NCBI GenBank assembly: GCA_905397405.1
Contig: CAJPVJ010000070.1
Coordinates: forward strand, 5,268-47,522
Direction: 5' to 3'
DNA length: 42,255 nucleotides
Origin: Oppiella nova
Taxonomy: Eukaryota; Arthropoda; Arachnida; Sarcoptiformes; Oppiidae
Shown here: positions 12,791-26,149 of the stretch, one piece after another
How the letters are laid out: the number at the start of each line of letters is the position of its first letter
How positions within the stretch are numbered: the first letter of the stretch is position 1
Translations under genes and position numbers: made by a program
Notes under the pieces: generated by a model
The model's input: the letters and a program-made list of their open reading frames with translations, nothing else
Database searches by the model: none
Told to the model about the DNA's origin: nothing

Positions 12791-13197
12791 TGCGGAAATA
12801 GAAATTATTACTTAAAAAATATTTTTAAATGTATTAATAATCACCAATGGATAGGATCAGAAATTCTCGTTTATAACTATTTTTAATAAAATTTTATAAA
12901 TTATCCGCAAAAACTTTACTTCTATTTGAGGTCTAAAGCCCATTATTATTTAAAATACAAACTATGATAACATTAAAATTATATTCAAAATTATTTGGTA
13001 ATAGTTATAAAACAAGAATTTCTAAACAGTATTTGCTTTTGAAATAAAATACCAATTCCTTGAGTAATATATGAAATCTTAGCGAATAAGTGATTTAATA
13101 ATAAATGAAATCTTATTATATCTCAAATGCTTTATATAATTAATACCAGAGTCTATCACTAATAAATGGTTTTTGAGTAATGATTTCTATTTCCACA
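12791..13197. repeat. Decayed nested inverted repeat (MITE-like)
   Basis: Outer arms 12791-12818 and 13170-13197 are reverse complements with about four mismatches. Inner arms 12859-12880 and 13001-13023 match with two differences and one indel. The two pairs are nested and collinear, which chance AT-richness explains poorly. The right half has about 100 bp more spacing than the left. No transposase is present. Confidence 0.55.
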
Positions 13198-13265
13198 TAA
13201 GCCCTGATCCGTACCCCAAATCTGTATTTTCTATTAATGGGTACGGATTTGGAATTACAGCTTAT
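13197..13265. repeat. Small inverted repeat
   Basis: Perfect 10-bp arms ATCCGTACCC (13207-13216) and GGGTACGGAT (13239-13248), flanked by ATAAGC at the left and GCTTAT at the right. It directly adjoins the larger inverted repeat, so it may be part of the same element or a second insertion. Confidence 0.6.
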
Positions 13266-16200
13266 TTTACAATTTTTCAAATATTTATTGTTTTAAACAT
13301 TAATAGTGTTTTTGGTGTTAACAACAAATAAAATTCTATAAATTCATTACAAATTTTATGTGTTTGTAAGTTATGGTGAGTTATTCGCAACAAAAACTAA
13401 AAGTTATATTTCATTATTATTATTAGTGTTATTAATACTATAAGAGTTAGCCAATATATATATTTACTAGTACTAAATCATTTAAGCTTTTATTTATGAG
13501 ACGGGTCATCTCAGAGAAAAAAACATAATCTGAAAATCCAATTCCTAGCGATTAGGGCAATGGTTGCGGACAATGATGTGTAGTGTCTGTGATGTCCGCG
13601 ACTACTGTGTTGTGAAACAAACATTTATTATACATTCAAATGACCCAAAAACTGGAGCACTCACTGATGGCTACAATAAATAAAAGTATTGCATCTCTTA
13701 TATTATATTTTGCTATAATCTGACGATAAATATAATTTCCAAAATCAATACAATTGATAAATGCCTTTCCAGTTGACGCGACAAATGACACATAGGTTTT
13801 TGTCATCGATTTAATCAAATTGTGTTTTTGTTTGTTATGACTTTTTTATGTTTTAATTGTAAAACATTGTAATTAACAAAATTATTTATTATAACAAAAA
13901 TAATTTATTAACGTTTGATTTATGGATAAATTTTATTGATACAAATAATGAATATTTTGGCCAAACAAACAAAACAAATGGCAAATGATATCACTTATTA
14001 TGCTATGATTTTAAGCACAAATTGTTATACTTATATAAAGTTTATTGTATTGAAATACTTCTAACAAATTAATTTTTTTAGTTGTAAAAAACAATTATAT
14101 CAATCAAAACTACTATTTATTATAACAAATGAATGTAACATTTATTTCGCATTTAATTTACTCCCATTTGATGTATCGATTAATGTATGAGAAACTGATT
14201 GACATTTACTTATATTCATAGTATTATAATATTCTCTTCAAACATCATTTATTATAACATGTTTTGTCTCTAAATTGACTTATCATTAAAGAATATATCA
14301 TTTCTTTTTGTGTTGACCTCAAATAAAAGTAGAGTTTAATGTCTTTTTGTTGAAATCAATTGTCTTTAATTTAATCAATCGATGCAACCGTTTGAATATT
14401 TGAGGCACAATTCAAACTCCCATTTAAATGCAGTATTCATGGCATCAATAATATGGACAACACGTATAAGCGAGTCATTGCACACTATTTGACTTGATTT
14501 GTATGCCAACACTAATTAGATTGCAAATCAAATGTCAATAATAGTTGTGAGATTGGATTTGCTAAAAATGTAGTGAAAGTATTGTCGCTTGCTTGCGCTA
14601 AATGGCAATGAATAGTGAATAGTGATCCACTAAATCATTCAAATACAAAGTAAATTCTTAGTGTTCACAGACTTTAACCCATGAAATAAGATAATCTATA
14701 TGTTTTGGCTATAACTGGATATTACTAAAACAATGTATAATATTTGATGTATGATATAATTAAATTGTAATTTGGCATTTAGTTAGATAATATTTACATA
14801 ACAATTTAGTATAATAACTTATTCTAACAACCTTGTATAAATATCTCATATCTGTGAGAGGGATACGAAAGGATACAACTCTGATTTAATATGACTGCTG
14901 TAATATAATAGTGTTAGACAGTAACACAATAATGTACATTTTTATATAAAAGCAAAGTTGAGAGGTCTCTTTCATATTGTTCCCGCAAAGATTAGAATCA
15001 GTATATAATGAGTATATTTTAAAGATATTACAACAACTTTGCCCATTGCTCGACCAAAATATTAAGTTATGTGACCCAACATACTTGTAAGCAGTAAAAA
15101 GTTTATTCTGATTATATAAATATGTTTAGCAACAAGGATTCAATCAATACCATTTTTAATTATTAATATTTAATATACAATCATGTTTGAGTATCTGCTT
15201 TCGGAAATCACATAACATTTTAAGAGTATAAAGTTGATATTTAACTTATGTTTTTTTTGTCTATACATTGGGCTCCTATTAAGAAAAGTTTACAATTTAA
15301 AATAAACCAAAATTTAAAATAATTTATAACCGATTCTATTAATATTAATGATTAATACTTAGAATTATGTTTACATTTAGAATATAAATAAAATATTAAT
15401 GTTAGGAGTCATTCACAAAATACATACACACCATGACAATATTAGAAATACGAATATCTTATAACAGGGACACATTCCTACATGTAACAATATGTGCGGT
15501 ACAATGGTGATAACAAGAATGGGACTTATTATTGACAATTTTTTGGATACGTACTTTTGTGAATGTCGTTTTAATAATTTTTATAAGCTCAATTTACGGG
15601 ACATAAGCTTATATTTCTATCCTAATTATATAATATTACATTAATGTTGTTATTTCGGTAATAAAAGTTTATATGCGTATATAATATAACATATAAAAAA
15701 ATTTGATGTAGGATACAAACTTTTATAAAGTTAGTTGTGTATAGATAATTTTAAAATAAAGTTTATAATTTTAATGAAACTCATTGGATATTTGTGTAAT
15801 TTCAATATTAACATCAGGTAAAACATATTTTTGATTAATTAATAGTTTTTTGACTCATTGTAATTGATATTAAATTAGATTATTGAAACATCAAAAGATC
15901 GAAATTTAACTAAAAGGTGAAGTAAATTTGGGTATCAATATAAGTTCTTAAATTAATTTCTTATACATACTCACATGCCGTACCTCTGTATAAATAATAT
16001 ATTACAAACTTTTTAAACTTTTTATTAAATTATTTATTATCGTAATTACCAAAATGAAATTGGGAGTTAAGCATTTAAACTTTCTTTAACCATTGCTTCA
16101 TAGCGTTTAGCCATATTTAATGAGTATTACCAGACAAATATTAATGAAAGTTACCTATTAACATATATTCCGTTATAATTATAAAAACATGAAGTGTACA

Positions 16201-16976
16201 TTTCGTTTTGACGCTCCAGATATATAATATGAATCAAATCGACCATTTTGTTGTTGTCGTTGAGATATGGCTTCAGTTTTCTTAATAAATAAATTATTTC
16301 TTTCATTTGCTTTCATTGAAATTCTTAAGATTTGATTCATTGAAAGGTTTCCGAGTGTGGACTCAGGCGTTAACACAGCGTTAGTATTCATGAGAAACTT
16401 TTTATTCCTCAAAAAGTCATTTATTTCTACCAAAAATATTTATTACTTTTAATAGAAAATTTTAAATTGTAATTTTTAGAAATATAACTTTTATAATGAA
16501 TTTTCTAGGATTTTGATAGAAATGCACTTAATTTTGTTGGAGATCTAATTTTTCATCAATCAGAAACTATCAATAGAAATATTTGCTTTAAAATTATATC
16601 AATAAACTGGTATAATAAATATAACCCTCATAACCTTAAATGTCAATTTGATATCATCAAAACATTTTAGAAAGTTTTCAATGATACCGTATATTCCAAA
16701 TTAAATTCTTATTTATTTGTGCATGATAGATTAAAACGAATTTCATGTATACTACTGTGACAAATGCAAGTACGGTAGTTTTAAAATGTCACATTTTAGC
16801 CACTAAAGTATCTATATCAGTATGTAGCATCTTGGCCACTATTGACCATATTACAACATTTGTAATCCCATTTTCAAAACTCTTACACAAATATAATTAT
16901 ATATAAATGGGGTGGACAATTATTTAAGGAGCAATACTTTTTATAAATACTTTGACTAATATAAGTTAGCAACAAA

Positions 16977-17127
16977 TCCAAGAATAATGTTATATTTTGA
17001 GTAAAAATCTAAAAGGTTATAACTATAAGATCTTTTGTATGATATACTGTATGTGTAAGCAATTAAAATGTTATGACCTTTTTAGATTTTTACTTAAAAT
17101 GTGAAATTATTCATTTGATTTTTTCCA
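16977..17127. repeat. Foldback (MITE-like) element
   Basis: Core arms 16994-17023 and 17070-17100 are reverse complements over about 30 bp with two mismatches and one indel (shared core AGTAAAAATCTAAAA). Weaker pairing continues outward for about 20 bp on each side. The loop is about 46 bp. The size and structure fit a small non-autonomous foldback element; target-site duplications could not be assigned. Confidence 0.65.
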
Positions 17128-19250
17128 TCATATATATATATTTTATAATTAAAAATATTTTAACAAAATGTGACACAAAATGTTCAGGTCAAATATTGAA
17201 ATCGAATAACAAATCTTATTATGTTCTTTCCATTATAAAATAGAAATACAAAAAATCAAAATATTTACAATGGTTTTCAAAATAAATCACATTTCATAGT
17301 ATTTACTTTATAAGCAATTTATATTTATGTAATTTGTTAAAATAGCTCACAAATCAAAAATAAGTTATAGAATTGAATCGATTTTGAATTTCTAACGCCT
17401 CAATGAATTTTTAATCAAAATTTATTATTATGTGGACTAACTTTGGGGAGAAATCACATATTTATTGAGTAGAGATAGTGTTGTCATAATTTTATGGAAA
17501 CCAAACCCATTGAATAAACTGTTATTGGCTTAAAATTTATAGATTATTGCTTTTTTATTTAAACTAATATTTTTATACAAAAACTATTTTATGAATTACT
17601 ATTGTGTTTGTGTTGTCTGGGAAAAGTTTAGTTATGTATAACAAAATGTATAAAAAATTTTGTTTTAATCCATTTATTTATTTCATATGTTGTTGACCTG
17701 TATTTTGAACATTTTGTTATAAAACTTTTAGAAATTGACGAACTTTTGATGCAAATGATGGTTTGGTTTTGAATATTTTAGAGTTGACAAACATGTGTGA
17801 CTGTCCACCTAAACATACCGGTGCTTGTGCACACTGCTGCGATAGGTGACTGTTAGTTACGGAATATATTTGATGGTAACTTCAGTCGCCCTTCTCAGTG
17901 ATGTGTTCAAGAATATGGCATCAATTTCCCAATTACTACTACAGTACGGTATTGTAGTAATTCTATATGTTTAATTCTATATTTAAATTGTGTCATGCTC
18001 AAATTTTGAAATTATTATTTATCTTAATTGATCATTTTTGATTGTTTTGTATTTTGTGAAAGAATTTGGAGACATTTGTGAAATTTATATTAGAGAAACA
18101 CGTGTGATGGTGAAAATGATTGTGCTCACAAATACCGAAGTTGAGAATATTGAACATTTTCTTCTCCTATATGTTTAATTACTTTGAAATGTAATACTAA
18201 AATGATCTTTATTATTGTTTCTTTCTAACAATATCATATTCTGGAATTTAGTATGCTATTAAATAACGTAATCAACGATTATGTTATAAAGTGAAAATGC
18301 TATATTTGACGAGTGACATAAATATCATTTTTAATGTGAGTTTGTGTGTATCTTAGGAAAGTAGCAATAATATAATATATTAATGTTTAAAATGTATTTT
18401 TAAATAATCATTTTCACTTTGTGTAATATAATAAGCAAAAATATCGTTCACAAAATTTATATGAATAGAAATTTGGCAGTGGAAGATTTAACTAGCATGT
18501 TATGATCAATTTATAACTTCTCAAAATAAATGAGCATGATACTATGTGAAGTTATTGTATAATTAAAAATATTCATTTTTAATATCGCTTTTAATCGGTT
18601 TTAATAATAATTATTTTAATAGTAAATTATTTGCAATTTTAATGTAATAATATTATTCCATTATAATAGAGTAAAAATCTGCATATAACGGTATAATGAA
18701 TAAGGTATATTTATTAATTAATGTGGAATATTTATTAATCTTATGAGGGTACATTCATTTTCAAATATTAGTCAAAATTAACGTCAATAAGATAAAAATT
18801 TTGCATATTGTATACACCGGTAAGAATGTTTATTTTGATTTTTATTATCATCAATAAATACAACAAATAAATGACTTTTTTATAACATTAATCGATGACA
18901 GGAATGCAAAATACAATTCAAGTCAATAATATGTAATGTATTTGATTTTGGGGTACATACAAAGTTAATATATATTTTATATATTTATACATCAAATCTC
19001 GAAATGACAACAATTTTAATAAATAATCGCATTTATAAATATTTGAGATTTTAAATCAATGTAATCAAAACAAAATCACATTAAATTGGAAATATTGTCA
19101 TAAAATGTGCTCAAAATATCGATAAAAATCAAATATAATTTTACAAATCAATTGATTAATAGATTTAAATATTGAATAGATTCTCGCAAAACAAGCGACA
19201 AAATAGAGATTAGTTGTGAACACAACTCAAGTGTCAATGAAATGGTGAAA

Positions 19251-20360
19251 TCAATTCAAAGACGATGTCTCGTCGTTTTGCAGCTGAAGCGCCTGCTCTT
19301 CCGGAAGTGGTCGGCGCCTGAACTGAGTGTTTGACACAAGAAACACAATGACCGCCACAAACAATAGCACACTTATGCCCAACAGATTGATCACATAAGC
19401 AGCACCGGGAAAGTCCTTATAATATGGATTAGGACCCTTTCCATCCCTGTAATAATAATTTATAATACGGTCAATATTTTAAATGTGTCTCTAATTAAGA
19501 GTTTTATAATTACAGAGAGAAGAACGCCTTTTCGGTGATTCCTAGGAGAGCGGTGCCGCCGATCATCACGAACAGCATGAGTCCAATGTAGGTGTGATAG
19601 GGAAGTATTAATCGCCGGTAAGTGGGACTGAGACCGGGAAACATGAACGATACGAAGCCCAGAGCGTACTGTCCCGTGAATAACAACATTGTCAGCGCCC
19701 CGACCCAACTGTGCAGTGAATACAGGTTCGGTATATTCTGGTTGGAGTGGTAGCGAAACACAGCCCACGAGCCCAACAGAGCCAATACCAGCGCCGACCC
19801 ATTGAGGACGGCGTGCATTATCTTCAATAACTTCTTGCGTTCGTTGCGTAGCACCCGATACACGAGAATAGCTGTCAAAATGGTATCACATTTTGAAATA
19901 AGTTATCGTTTTTAGTAATAAAATCTAATGATGTATGAATCAAACGATACAAATGTATATATAAATTGACAATTATTCACTGCAATAGTGATTATAATTC
20001 AATTATGACAACTGATAGTTCATTATAATTGTCAATACAGTTAATATGAAAGGGAAAGGCGTGTAATACCGTCGCCGAAGATGAATACCATTCCTAACGT
20101 CATGAACAACGGGTGAAAGTTAAACAATTGGCTGTGATTTGGGAATCAAATGAAATGGTGAGACAATTGTTATGATCATGTGTGCGACTATCATACCTAT
20201 CGGTGGCGAAGCCGATTCCTCCCAAGTATTTCGAGATCCAGACGCTCACCAAAACGATGATAAAGAGGCCCAACACTTGCGATACGATGAAACCGGCGAA
20301 GAAGTTGCCGACGTTAGCCATCCCTAAGCCATCGTTGCGGGCACTGCTCTCGTACTCCAT
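19251..20360 (-). CDS. Cytochrome b561 (ascorbate-dependent transmembrane oxidoreductase)
   Basis: Di-heme, six-helix protein that moves electrons from cytosolic ascorbate across vesicle or endosomal membranes, to regenerate ascorbate or reduce iron. Exons in transcript order: 20360-20197, 20131-20070, 19871-19514 and 19446-19251, with all phases compatible, giving 259 residues with the ATG at 20360. Heme-ligand histidines are visible in FNFHPLFM, KIMHAVLNG, YSLHSWVG and LPYHTYIG; AILVYRVLRNE and SLHSW match the substrate-contact motifs. The tail is polar and ends DETSSLN. The 5' end is unsure: the frame stays open to a possible acceptor after TCTGTAG (exon edge 20410), so an upstream coding exon may add residues such as AEDHHSWGEW. 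The ATG at 20360 is the first in-frame Met. Confidence 0.92.
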
Positions 20361-20410
20361 CAGCAATGGTCTCTTTGACTGCCACTCACCCCACGAGTGA
20401 TGATCTTCGG

Positions 20411-22503
20411 CTACAGACACGTGACAAACATGACACTAGTATTACTATTGGGCTATACATTGACGGCTCAATTGAGTTACAATTGTTGTCATCGCTATCG
20501 GCAGGCATTTCATGGCATTTGTATTGACAGCAAACTTATAATCAATGGATTTGTGGTTATTATGTGTCAACTCAATGCAAATGAAACCGTATTTCAAACA
20601 CAACTGTCAGTCAATTGAGTGGCAAATATGTGTCCAATGGGTTCAGTGTATAGCGAAGTGCTGTGCAGTTAAGTGTCATTTAATTGTTGTTTCACTCAAT
20701 CATTAAACATATGTTTTGTGACACAATATTGCCGTCAATTCACTCAATACATGCCCAATGCTAGTGATTGTATTACTTAATGTGTGCTTACCTTTAATCC
20801 GGGTTTAATACAATATGTTGCGATCAGTTTGTGTTGGGATTTGTATTTAACTTGCTAATATATTTCGATCTAGCTAATGTACAGTTTCTGCCTATTGAAC
20901 TACTTGTTTACCAGTAAAACACATATTTAAGGTAAATGTCATTCAATGTAATGAGTGCTCGCATGCGTTCATCACTCATACTATTGTGATAAGCATTTCA
21001 CTATACGATCATAAATTATTGTATAATAAATATAATATTCATTTTGTATTCATTATTTTGTTACATGATTGCCTTTTATGTGTTAATTAATAATAAAAAA
21101 TGCATTTTTACTAATTATGTGAATCCGTATAAAAGCAATTAATTTATAACATAACGCAAGTAATAGTGAATAGTATGAGAAACAAGGCGTTTAAATAAAG
21201 TGTCGCTAATTAATGATTTAAATATAGTAAGCGTTTAGAAATTGTTTGCCAATGGATTTGATATAAAACTTTATAAAACAAATAAATTTAATCATTTGTG
21301 AGATAACATGTTATGCAAATATAAAATAGCTTTAGCCTTGAACAGTTGTCAACAGTTATAGACAGGGTTGTTTGCGTATACCCTGCCAATAATAGTTAGG
21401 CCTGATATCACTCGCGGACTCTATTATTAGTAAATGATTAAATGAAATAAACTGTCATTCAATTGGATAAATGCTGAATTTCAAGTTTATTAATAATTTA
21501 TAAGATTTTTCATAATGCCACTCAAACATATAATTAAGTGTTTTTTGTTTTTTAGTACTCGTCTCTTACTAGTTAATGGATAGAAATTTTCAAAATAATT
21601 ATCCTTAATATAAATACCAGACACAAATTATATCAGGCGTTATATCAGTTTTAAACTGTGTGTGTGACTGATAATCAAAGTTTAAAGTACTATTTGTACG
21701 TACTATTTTAAAGTATAAAGTTTATTGTTATTTGTAATTATTCTCGCAAACTTTGTAATGATTTGATAAGTCATCTAAACATTGATATATGAATACATTG
21801 TATAAACTGCTATATTGGGTGTTTGCGTTAAAACAATAAAACAATACAAACAATACTCTATATATGTACTGAATATTGGATATAAATTCTGGATATAAAT
21901 ACAGAATATGAATGAAATTCTTTCGCACTATTGCAGTGAAACGTTATTAATGTTGTCGTGAATGCAAAGGAAAGGACGAGTTAAGGACGAGTTGTCACAG
22001 AATTTCACTGCATTTCTATCGCCTATCGCTTTGACTGCCATATAGTGAGCGATAGACTTAAATAGCACTGAATTCTTGCATTTAATCGCAATTTAAACTC
22101 ATTTATCACTCATTTAAACGGATATAAACTTATGATATATGCTGTGAGAACACGTGTCTATCGTTGATAGTGTTTGCAATGATAGTCTCACTCGGGCTTT
22201 GGGTATAAATCAGTGATTCAGTGGTAAAGGAGTAGTGTTTTGGTGCGTCTGTTGGCCACACGTGTCGACACATTTGACAACTAATTGACTCCACATTTGG
22301 TGTTATATTTGAGGCAAAGCTCTGCAAAAAAGTCCAGTCTTTGCATCAGATATCCGCAGAACCGCTGATCTTAACCACTGATGAAGAATAAGTGATTATC
22401 ATTGCATTATCCGCTACAACACACCCCCGAAGACACGCTTCATCGCAATTGATTGCGATTTGTTTGGTTGTTGTGAATCGTGTGAAGACCTAATCCGAAG
22501 ACA
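20411..22503. other. Divergent spacer between cytochrome b561 and phosphofructokinase
   Basis: About 2.1 kb, AT-rich, presumably holding both promoters and the PFK 5' untranslated region (the GC content rises after about 22330). A short direct repeat GGACGAGTT occurs twice near 21976-21995. No TATA box or defined element could be assigned, and no coding exon was seen. Confidence 0.6.
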
Positions 22504-25500
22504 ATGTCAACCGATTCCTACGGTTATGAGGCGAAGACTCCGCAGATATTCCGAATGCGGACCCAATCCACAGTCGATGACTGTTCCCTCCCGTTGTCCA
22601 AAGAGGGGATTATCCCCACAGAGGGCGGACATGCGAAGGGCAAAGTGATCGCTGTGTTCACCAGCGGTGGTGACTCTCAGGGTATGTATCCATCGATGGT
22701 GTCCGCCATCCAAAACAGTGCACACTAAATGAGTTGTGTGTATGGGTTAGGTATGAACGCCGCGGTCAGGGCTGTGGTGCGGATGGGCCTGTATTTGGGA
22801 TGTCGGGTCTACTTCATCAATGAGGGCTATCAGGGAATGGTTGACGGGGGCGACCATATAGAGGAGGCCACCTGGGTGTCCGTGTCCGGGATCATACATC
22901 AGGTCTGCCCTTGTGTTCAGTTATCCGCATACGTATACTGAATGTCATATTTTGTGTGCAAAGGGAGGGACAGTCATAGGCAGCGCCCGGTGCGCCGACT
23001 TCCGAGAGCGAGCCGGCCGTCTGAAGGCGGCCCAGAATCTCATCGAACACGACATCACGAATCTGGTGGTGATTGGCGGTGACGGTAGTCTTACCGGCGC
23101 TAATCTGTTCCGTCAGGAGTGGTCATCCCTTTTGGACGAGCTCTTGAAAAATGGTTTTAAAAATTATTGATTTACTCTTTCGATCAAATAGTTTGAGGTT
23201 TTTATTGATTAAATTTTTAGGACTAATAACTGCCGAGAAGAAGGAGTTGTGTAGTCATCTGCATATCGTAGGAATGGTTGGTTCCATTGATAATGACTTC
23301 TGCGGCACAGACATGACCATTGGTACCGATTCAGCGCTCCATCGTATCATTGAATCGATCGACGCTATCGTTACCACCGCTTCCAGGTTTGAGAGACTAT
23401 AGACTTCTTTAACTAATCACTATTAATACGATTGATTGCGTTGATAGCCATCAGCGCACGTTTATTCTGGAGGTAATGGGCAGACATTGCGGTTATTTAG
23501 CATTAGTGGCGGCGCTGGCCAGCGAAGCGGACTTTGTGTTCATTCCTGAGTGGCCTCCAGAAGTCGAGTGGCCTTTAAGACTGTGCCGAAAACTAGAACA
23601 GGTTTGTCATACATATCTGTTCTGTTGAGCGTTGTATTGACATAAGCATTGGTGGCACCGGTAGGAGCGAAAAATGGGAAAGCGGTTGAACATCATAATC
23701 GTTGCCGAGGGAGCCATCGATCGCGAGGGAAAGGTAGTCACTGCCGAAATGGTGAAGGATGTGATCGTTAAGAGCACGGGTCAGGACACGAGGATCACTG
23801 TGTTGGGTCACGTGCAGAGGGGCGGCAGTCCCAGTGCTTTCGATCGGATATTGGGCTGCCGTATGGGTGCCGAAGCCGTGTTGGCCCTCTTGGAGGCCAC
23901 CCCTGAATCCGAGGCGTGCGTTGTGTCACTGGATGGCAATCAAGCCGTTAGAGTGCCTCTCATGCAATGCGTCGAAAAAGTAGATTTGATTGACATTTGA
24001 TTCACAAATTGATTAGTTTTTATGAATTAATTGTATGTTTTGTTTGCCATTTGAAGACCAAATCAGTGGCGGCGGCCATGAAAGAGACCAAATGGGAAGA
24101 GGCTGTGAAGCTGAGGGGCCGTAGCTTTGAGCGCAACTTAGAGACGTACAAAATGCTGACCCGAATCCGACCGCCAAAGTCGGTGAGCGAAAGCGAGCAC
24201 AGTTCGGGTGGCTATCGGTTGGCTGTGATGCACGCCGGAGCCCCGTGTTGTGGCATGAATGCCGCCGTCCGCTCCTTCGCCCGTAATGTCATCTTCAGGG
24301 GCGACACTGTTCTCGGTATTCACGAGGGAATCGACGGCTTCATCGAAGGGGACATCCGACAGATCGGGTGGACGGAAGTGAGCGGTTGGGTCGGTCAGGG
24401 CGGCGCCTTTCTCGGCACCCGACGCACACTTCCCGAGAAGAATATTCCCAAAATAGTGCAACAAATCAAAGAGCACAGGATTCAGGCGCTGCTCGTGATT
24501 GGCGGCTTCGAGGCCTACCATTGTGTGCTGCAATTGGCCGAAGCGCGTGTCGATCACCCGGAGCTACGGATTCCCATGTGTGTCATACCGGCAACCATTA
24601 GCAATAATATTCCCGGCACTGACTTCTCGTTGGGCGCCGACACAGCGCTCAACGAGATTACGGAGATCTGCGACCGAATCAGACAATCAGCGCAGGGAAC
24701 TAAGCGTCGGGTGTTTGTCGTGGAGACGATGGGTGGGTATTGCGGTTATTTGGCGACAATGGCCGGACTGGCTGGCGGTGCAGACGCGGCGTACATCTAT
24801 GAGGAGCCCTTCTCTATTAAGGATCTGATGGGTGATGTGTATCACATGCACTCCAAAATGGCTGAAGGCGTTCAAAGGGGTCTTATACTGAGGTACTGGT
24901 TACGGGTGATCATAGGCAGCGCCTGTCTATCAATTAATGGTGTTTTGCGTACAACAGGAATGAAAAGGCGAACGCAAACTACACGACAGACTTCATCTAT
25001 AGGTTGTACTCAGAGGAGGGGAAAGACATATTCTCGACGCGACACAACATCCTGGGTCATATGCAACAGGGAGGCTCGCCCTCACCCTTTGACCGCAACT
25101 TTGGCACCAAAATGGCTGCTAAAGCGGTGGACTGGCTGAACGCACAGCTCAGACTACACACACAGCCAGACTGCTCGGTCGTGTGCTCGGCCCCCGACAC
25201 GGCTGTGCTGTTAGGTTTGGTGCGCCGACAGTATCGGTTCACTCCGTGCCAAACGTTGAAGTTGGAGACGGACTTCAAGTGAGTTGAGCGACGATATGGT
25301 TAAATGCATTGATTTGACCGACATTTCCATTATTCGGTCCATTGATTGCTTATGAAAACGAGGTTTTAGTAGTTTATGATCCCCACTCTCATTCATTGCA
25401 CCACCGATTGCACCGATTGCCCAATAGTTTGCATCACTCTTTTGATGTGTCTGTCTTTGAATGTTTTCTCATGAATTGCTTTTTTTCATTTGCTTTGAGT

Positions 25501-26149
25501 TGTCTTTTAAGTTGTGTTATGTTTTGTTTTCACTCTTTATTTTGTGTTTATTCCTACACTTCAGATGTCGTATACCTCGAAATGAATGGTGGCTTCGGTT
25601 AAGACCATTACTGCGAGCCCTCGCAACCCCTGTATCCGTTGACTATATCCGCGGCACTGAACCAACGGCTTATGATTTCAAAAGATTATTGGATTCTTAG
25701 ATCCAGAATCCAATCAATGCAATGATTTAAACAATTATAGCTAATATTTGTTTTGCTCACTATCTTAGAGTATGAAAGCAATAATATATCAATCAATGAA
25801 TTACTGAAAGTATTATCAATTCCGGTGTTAATCACTAGTAGATGTAATCTCTTGTCTTAATCGTGTGTATACTGTAAGCGTCAAGACAAATCGCAGCCAA
25901 AAAACAATCGATTATTTATCAGATTTTAAAGTCCAGTGTTCACTAGTTTTAACCAATCATTGCAACCAAACTATAACTTAAGACTTGTTTGTCCATCACT
26001 TTTATAGACATAGAATACCGAAAAGGCAGTGGTATTTGAAATTGCGATCACTTTTGCGCATTTTGGCCAAACATCAGTCCACTTATGATAAGGAGGCACA
26101 GGAAGAGTTCGCTGAGGAAGACGACGACGACGAAGACATCTTTGAATAA
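22504..26149 (+). CDS. Pfk: ATP-dependent 6-phosphofructokinase
   Basis: Committing step of glycolysis: fructose 6-phosphate + ATP to fructose 1,6-bisphosphate, in the cytosol as a tetramer. Exons: 22504-22681, 22751-22902, 22964-23153, 23221-23386, 23448-23601, 23665-23979, 24057-24892, 24958-25278, then one of two last exons (25565-25700 or 26008-26149). This gives 815 or 817 residues, normal for the animal double-domain enzyme. The catalytic half shows [14 protein letters not shown] (about 53-66), GGDGS (148-152), GSIDND (Asp197 is the expected base), MGRHCGY and GHVQRGG. The regulatory half starts near residue 438 ([14 protein letters not shown]), with [21 protein letters not shown]-like [10 protein letters not shown] and GHMQQGG. 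The ATG has A at -3 and opens a conserved frame. A poly(A) signal AATAAA lies at 26583-26588. Confidence 0.96.
25565..25700 (+). other. Phosphofructokinase alternative terminal exon A
   Basis: Begins after CACTTCAG and completes the split Lys771 codon (AA|A). It then encodes [20 protein letters not shown] followed by a divergent tail ending RLLDS and TAG. It is homologous to exon B downstream and uses the same phase, so only one can be the last coding exon of a given mRNA. Confidence 0.85.
26008..26149 (+). other. Phosphofructokinase alternative terminal exon B
   Basis: Begins after TTTTATAG, again completing Lys771. It then encodes [20 protein letters not shown] and a Glu/Asp-rich acidic tail ([14 protein letters not shown]). 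The opening HRIPK-W-LKLR is closer to the vertebrate C-terminus than exon A. Use of B requires skipping A. Confidence 0.85.

Larger units (their letters stand above)
12072..19250. other. AT-rich gene desert between convergent IA-2 and cytochrome b561 genes
   Basis: More than 7 kb with no supportable coding exon. An AATAAA at 12539-12544 could serve IA-2 mRNA 3' end formation. The stretch has at least two inverted-repeat structures (12791-13197 and 16977-17127) and a smaller one at 13197-13265. The open frames seen (for example 13636-13818 and 16179-16433, minus strand) have AT-driven composition and no known domain. Confidence 0.75.

Noticed and set aside
16179-16433. 84-codon open frame on the minus strand in the gene desert
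   Set aside because: AT-driven Asn/Ile/Lys composition, no recognisable domain, no splice or expression support; expected by chance in a 7-kb spacer.
18274-18436. Possible third inverted repeat around AAAGTGAAAATG / CATTTTCACTTT (18288-18299 and 18409-18420)
   Set aside because: Only 12 perfect bases with weak, gapped flanks in very AT-rich DNA; not clearly above chance.
24138-24875. Minus-strand open frames opposite phosphofructokinase exon 24057-24892
   Set aside because: Shadows of a long, GC-richer coding exon; no domain on that strand.
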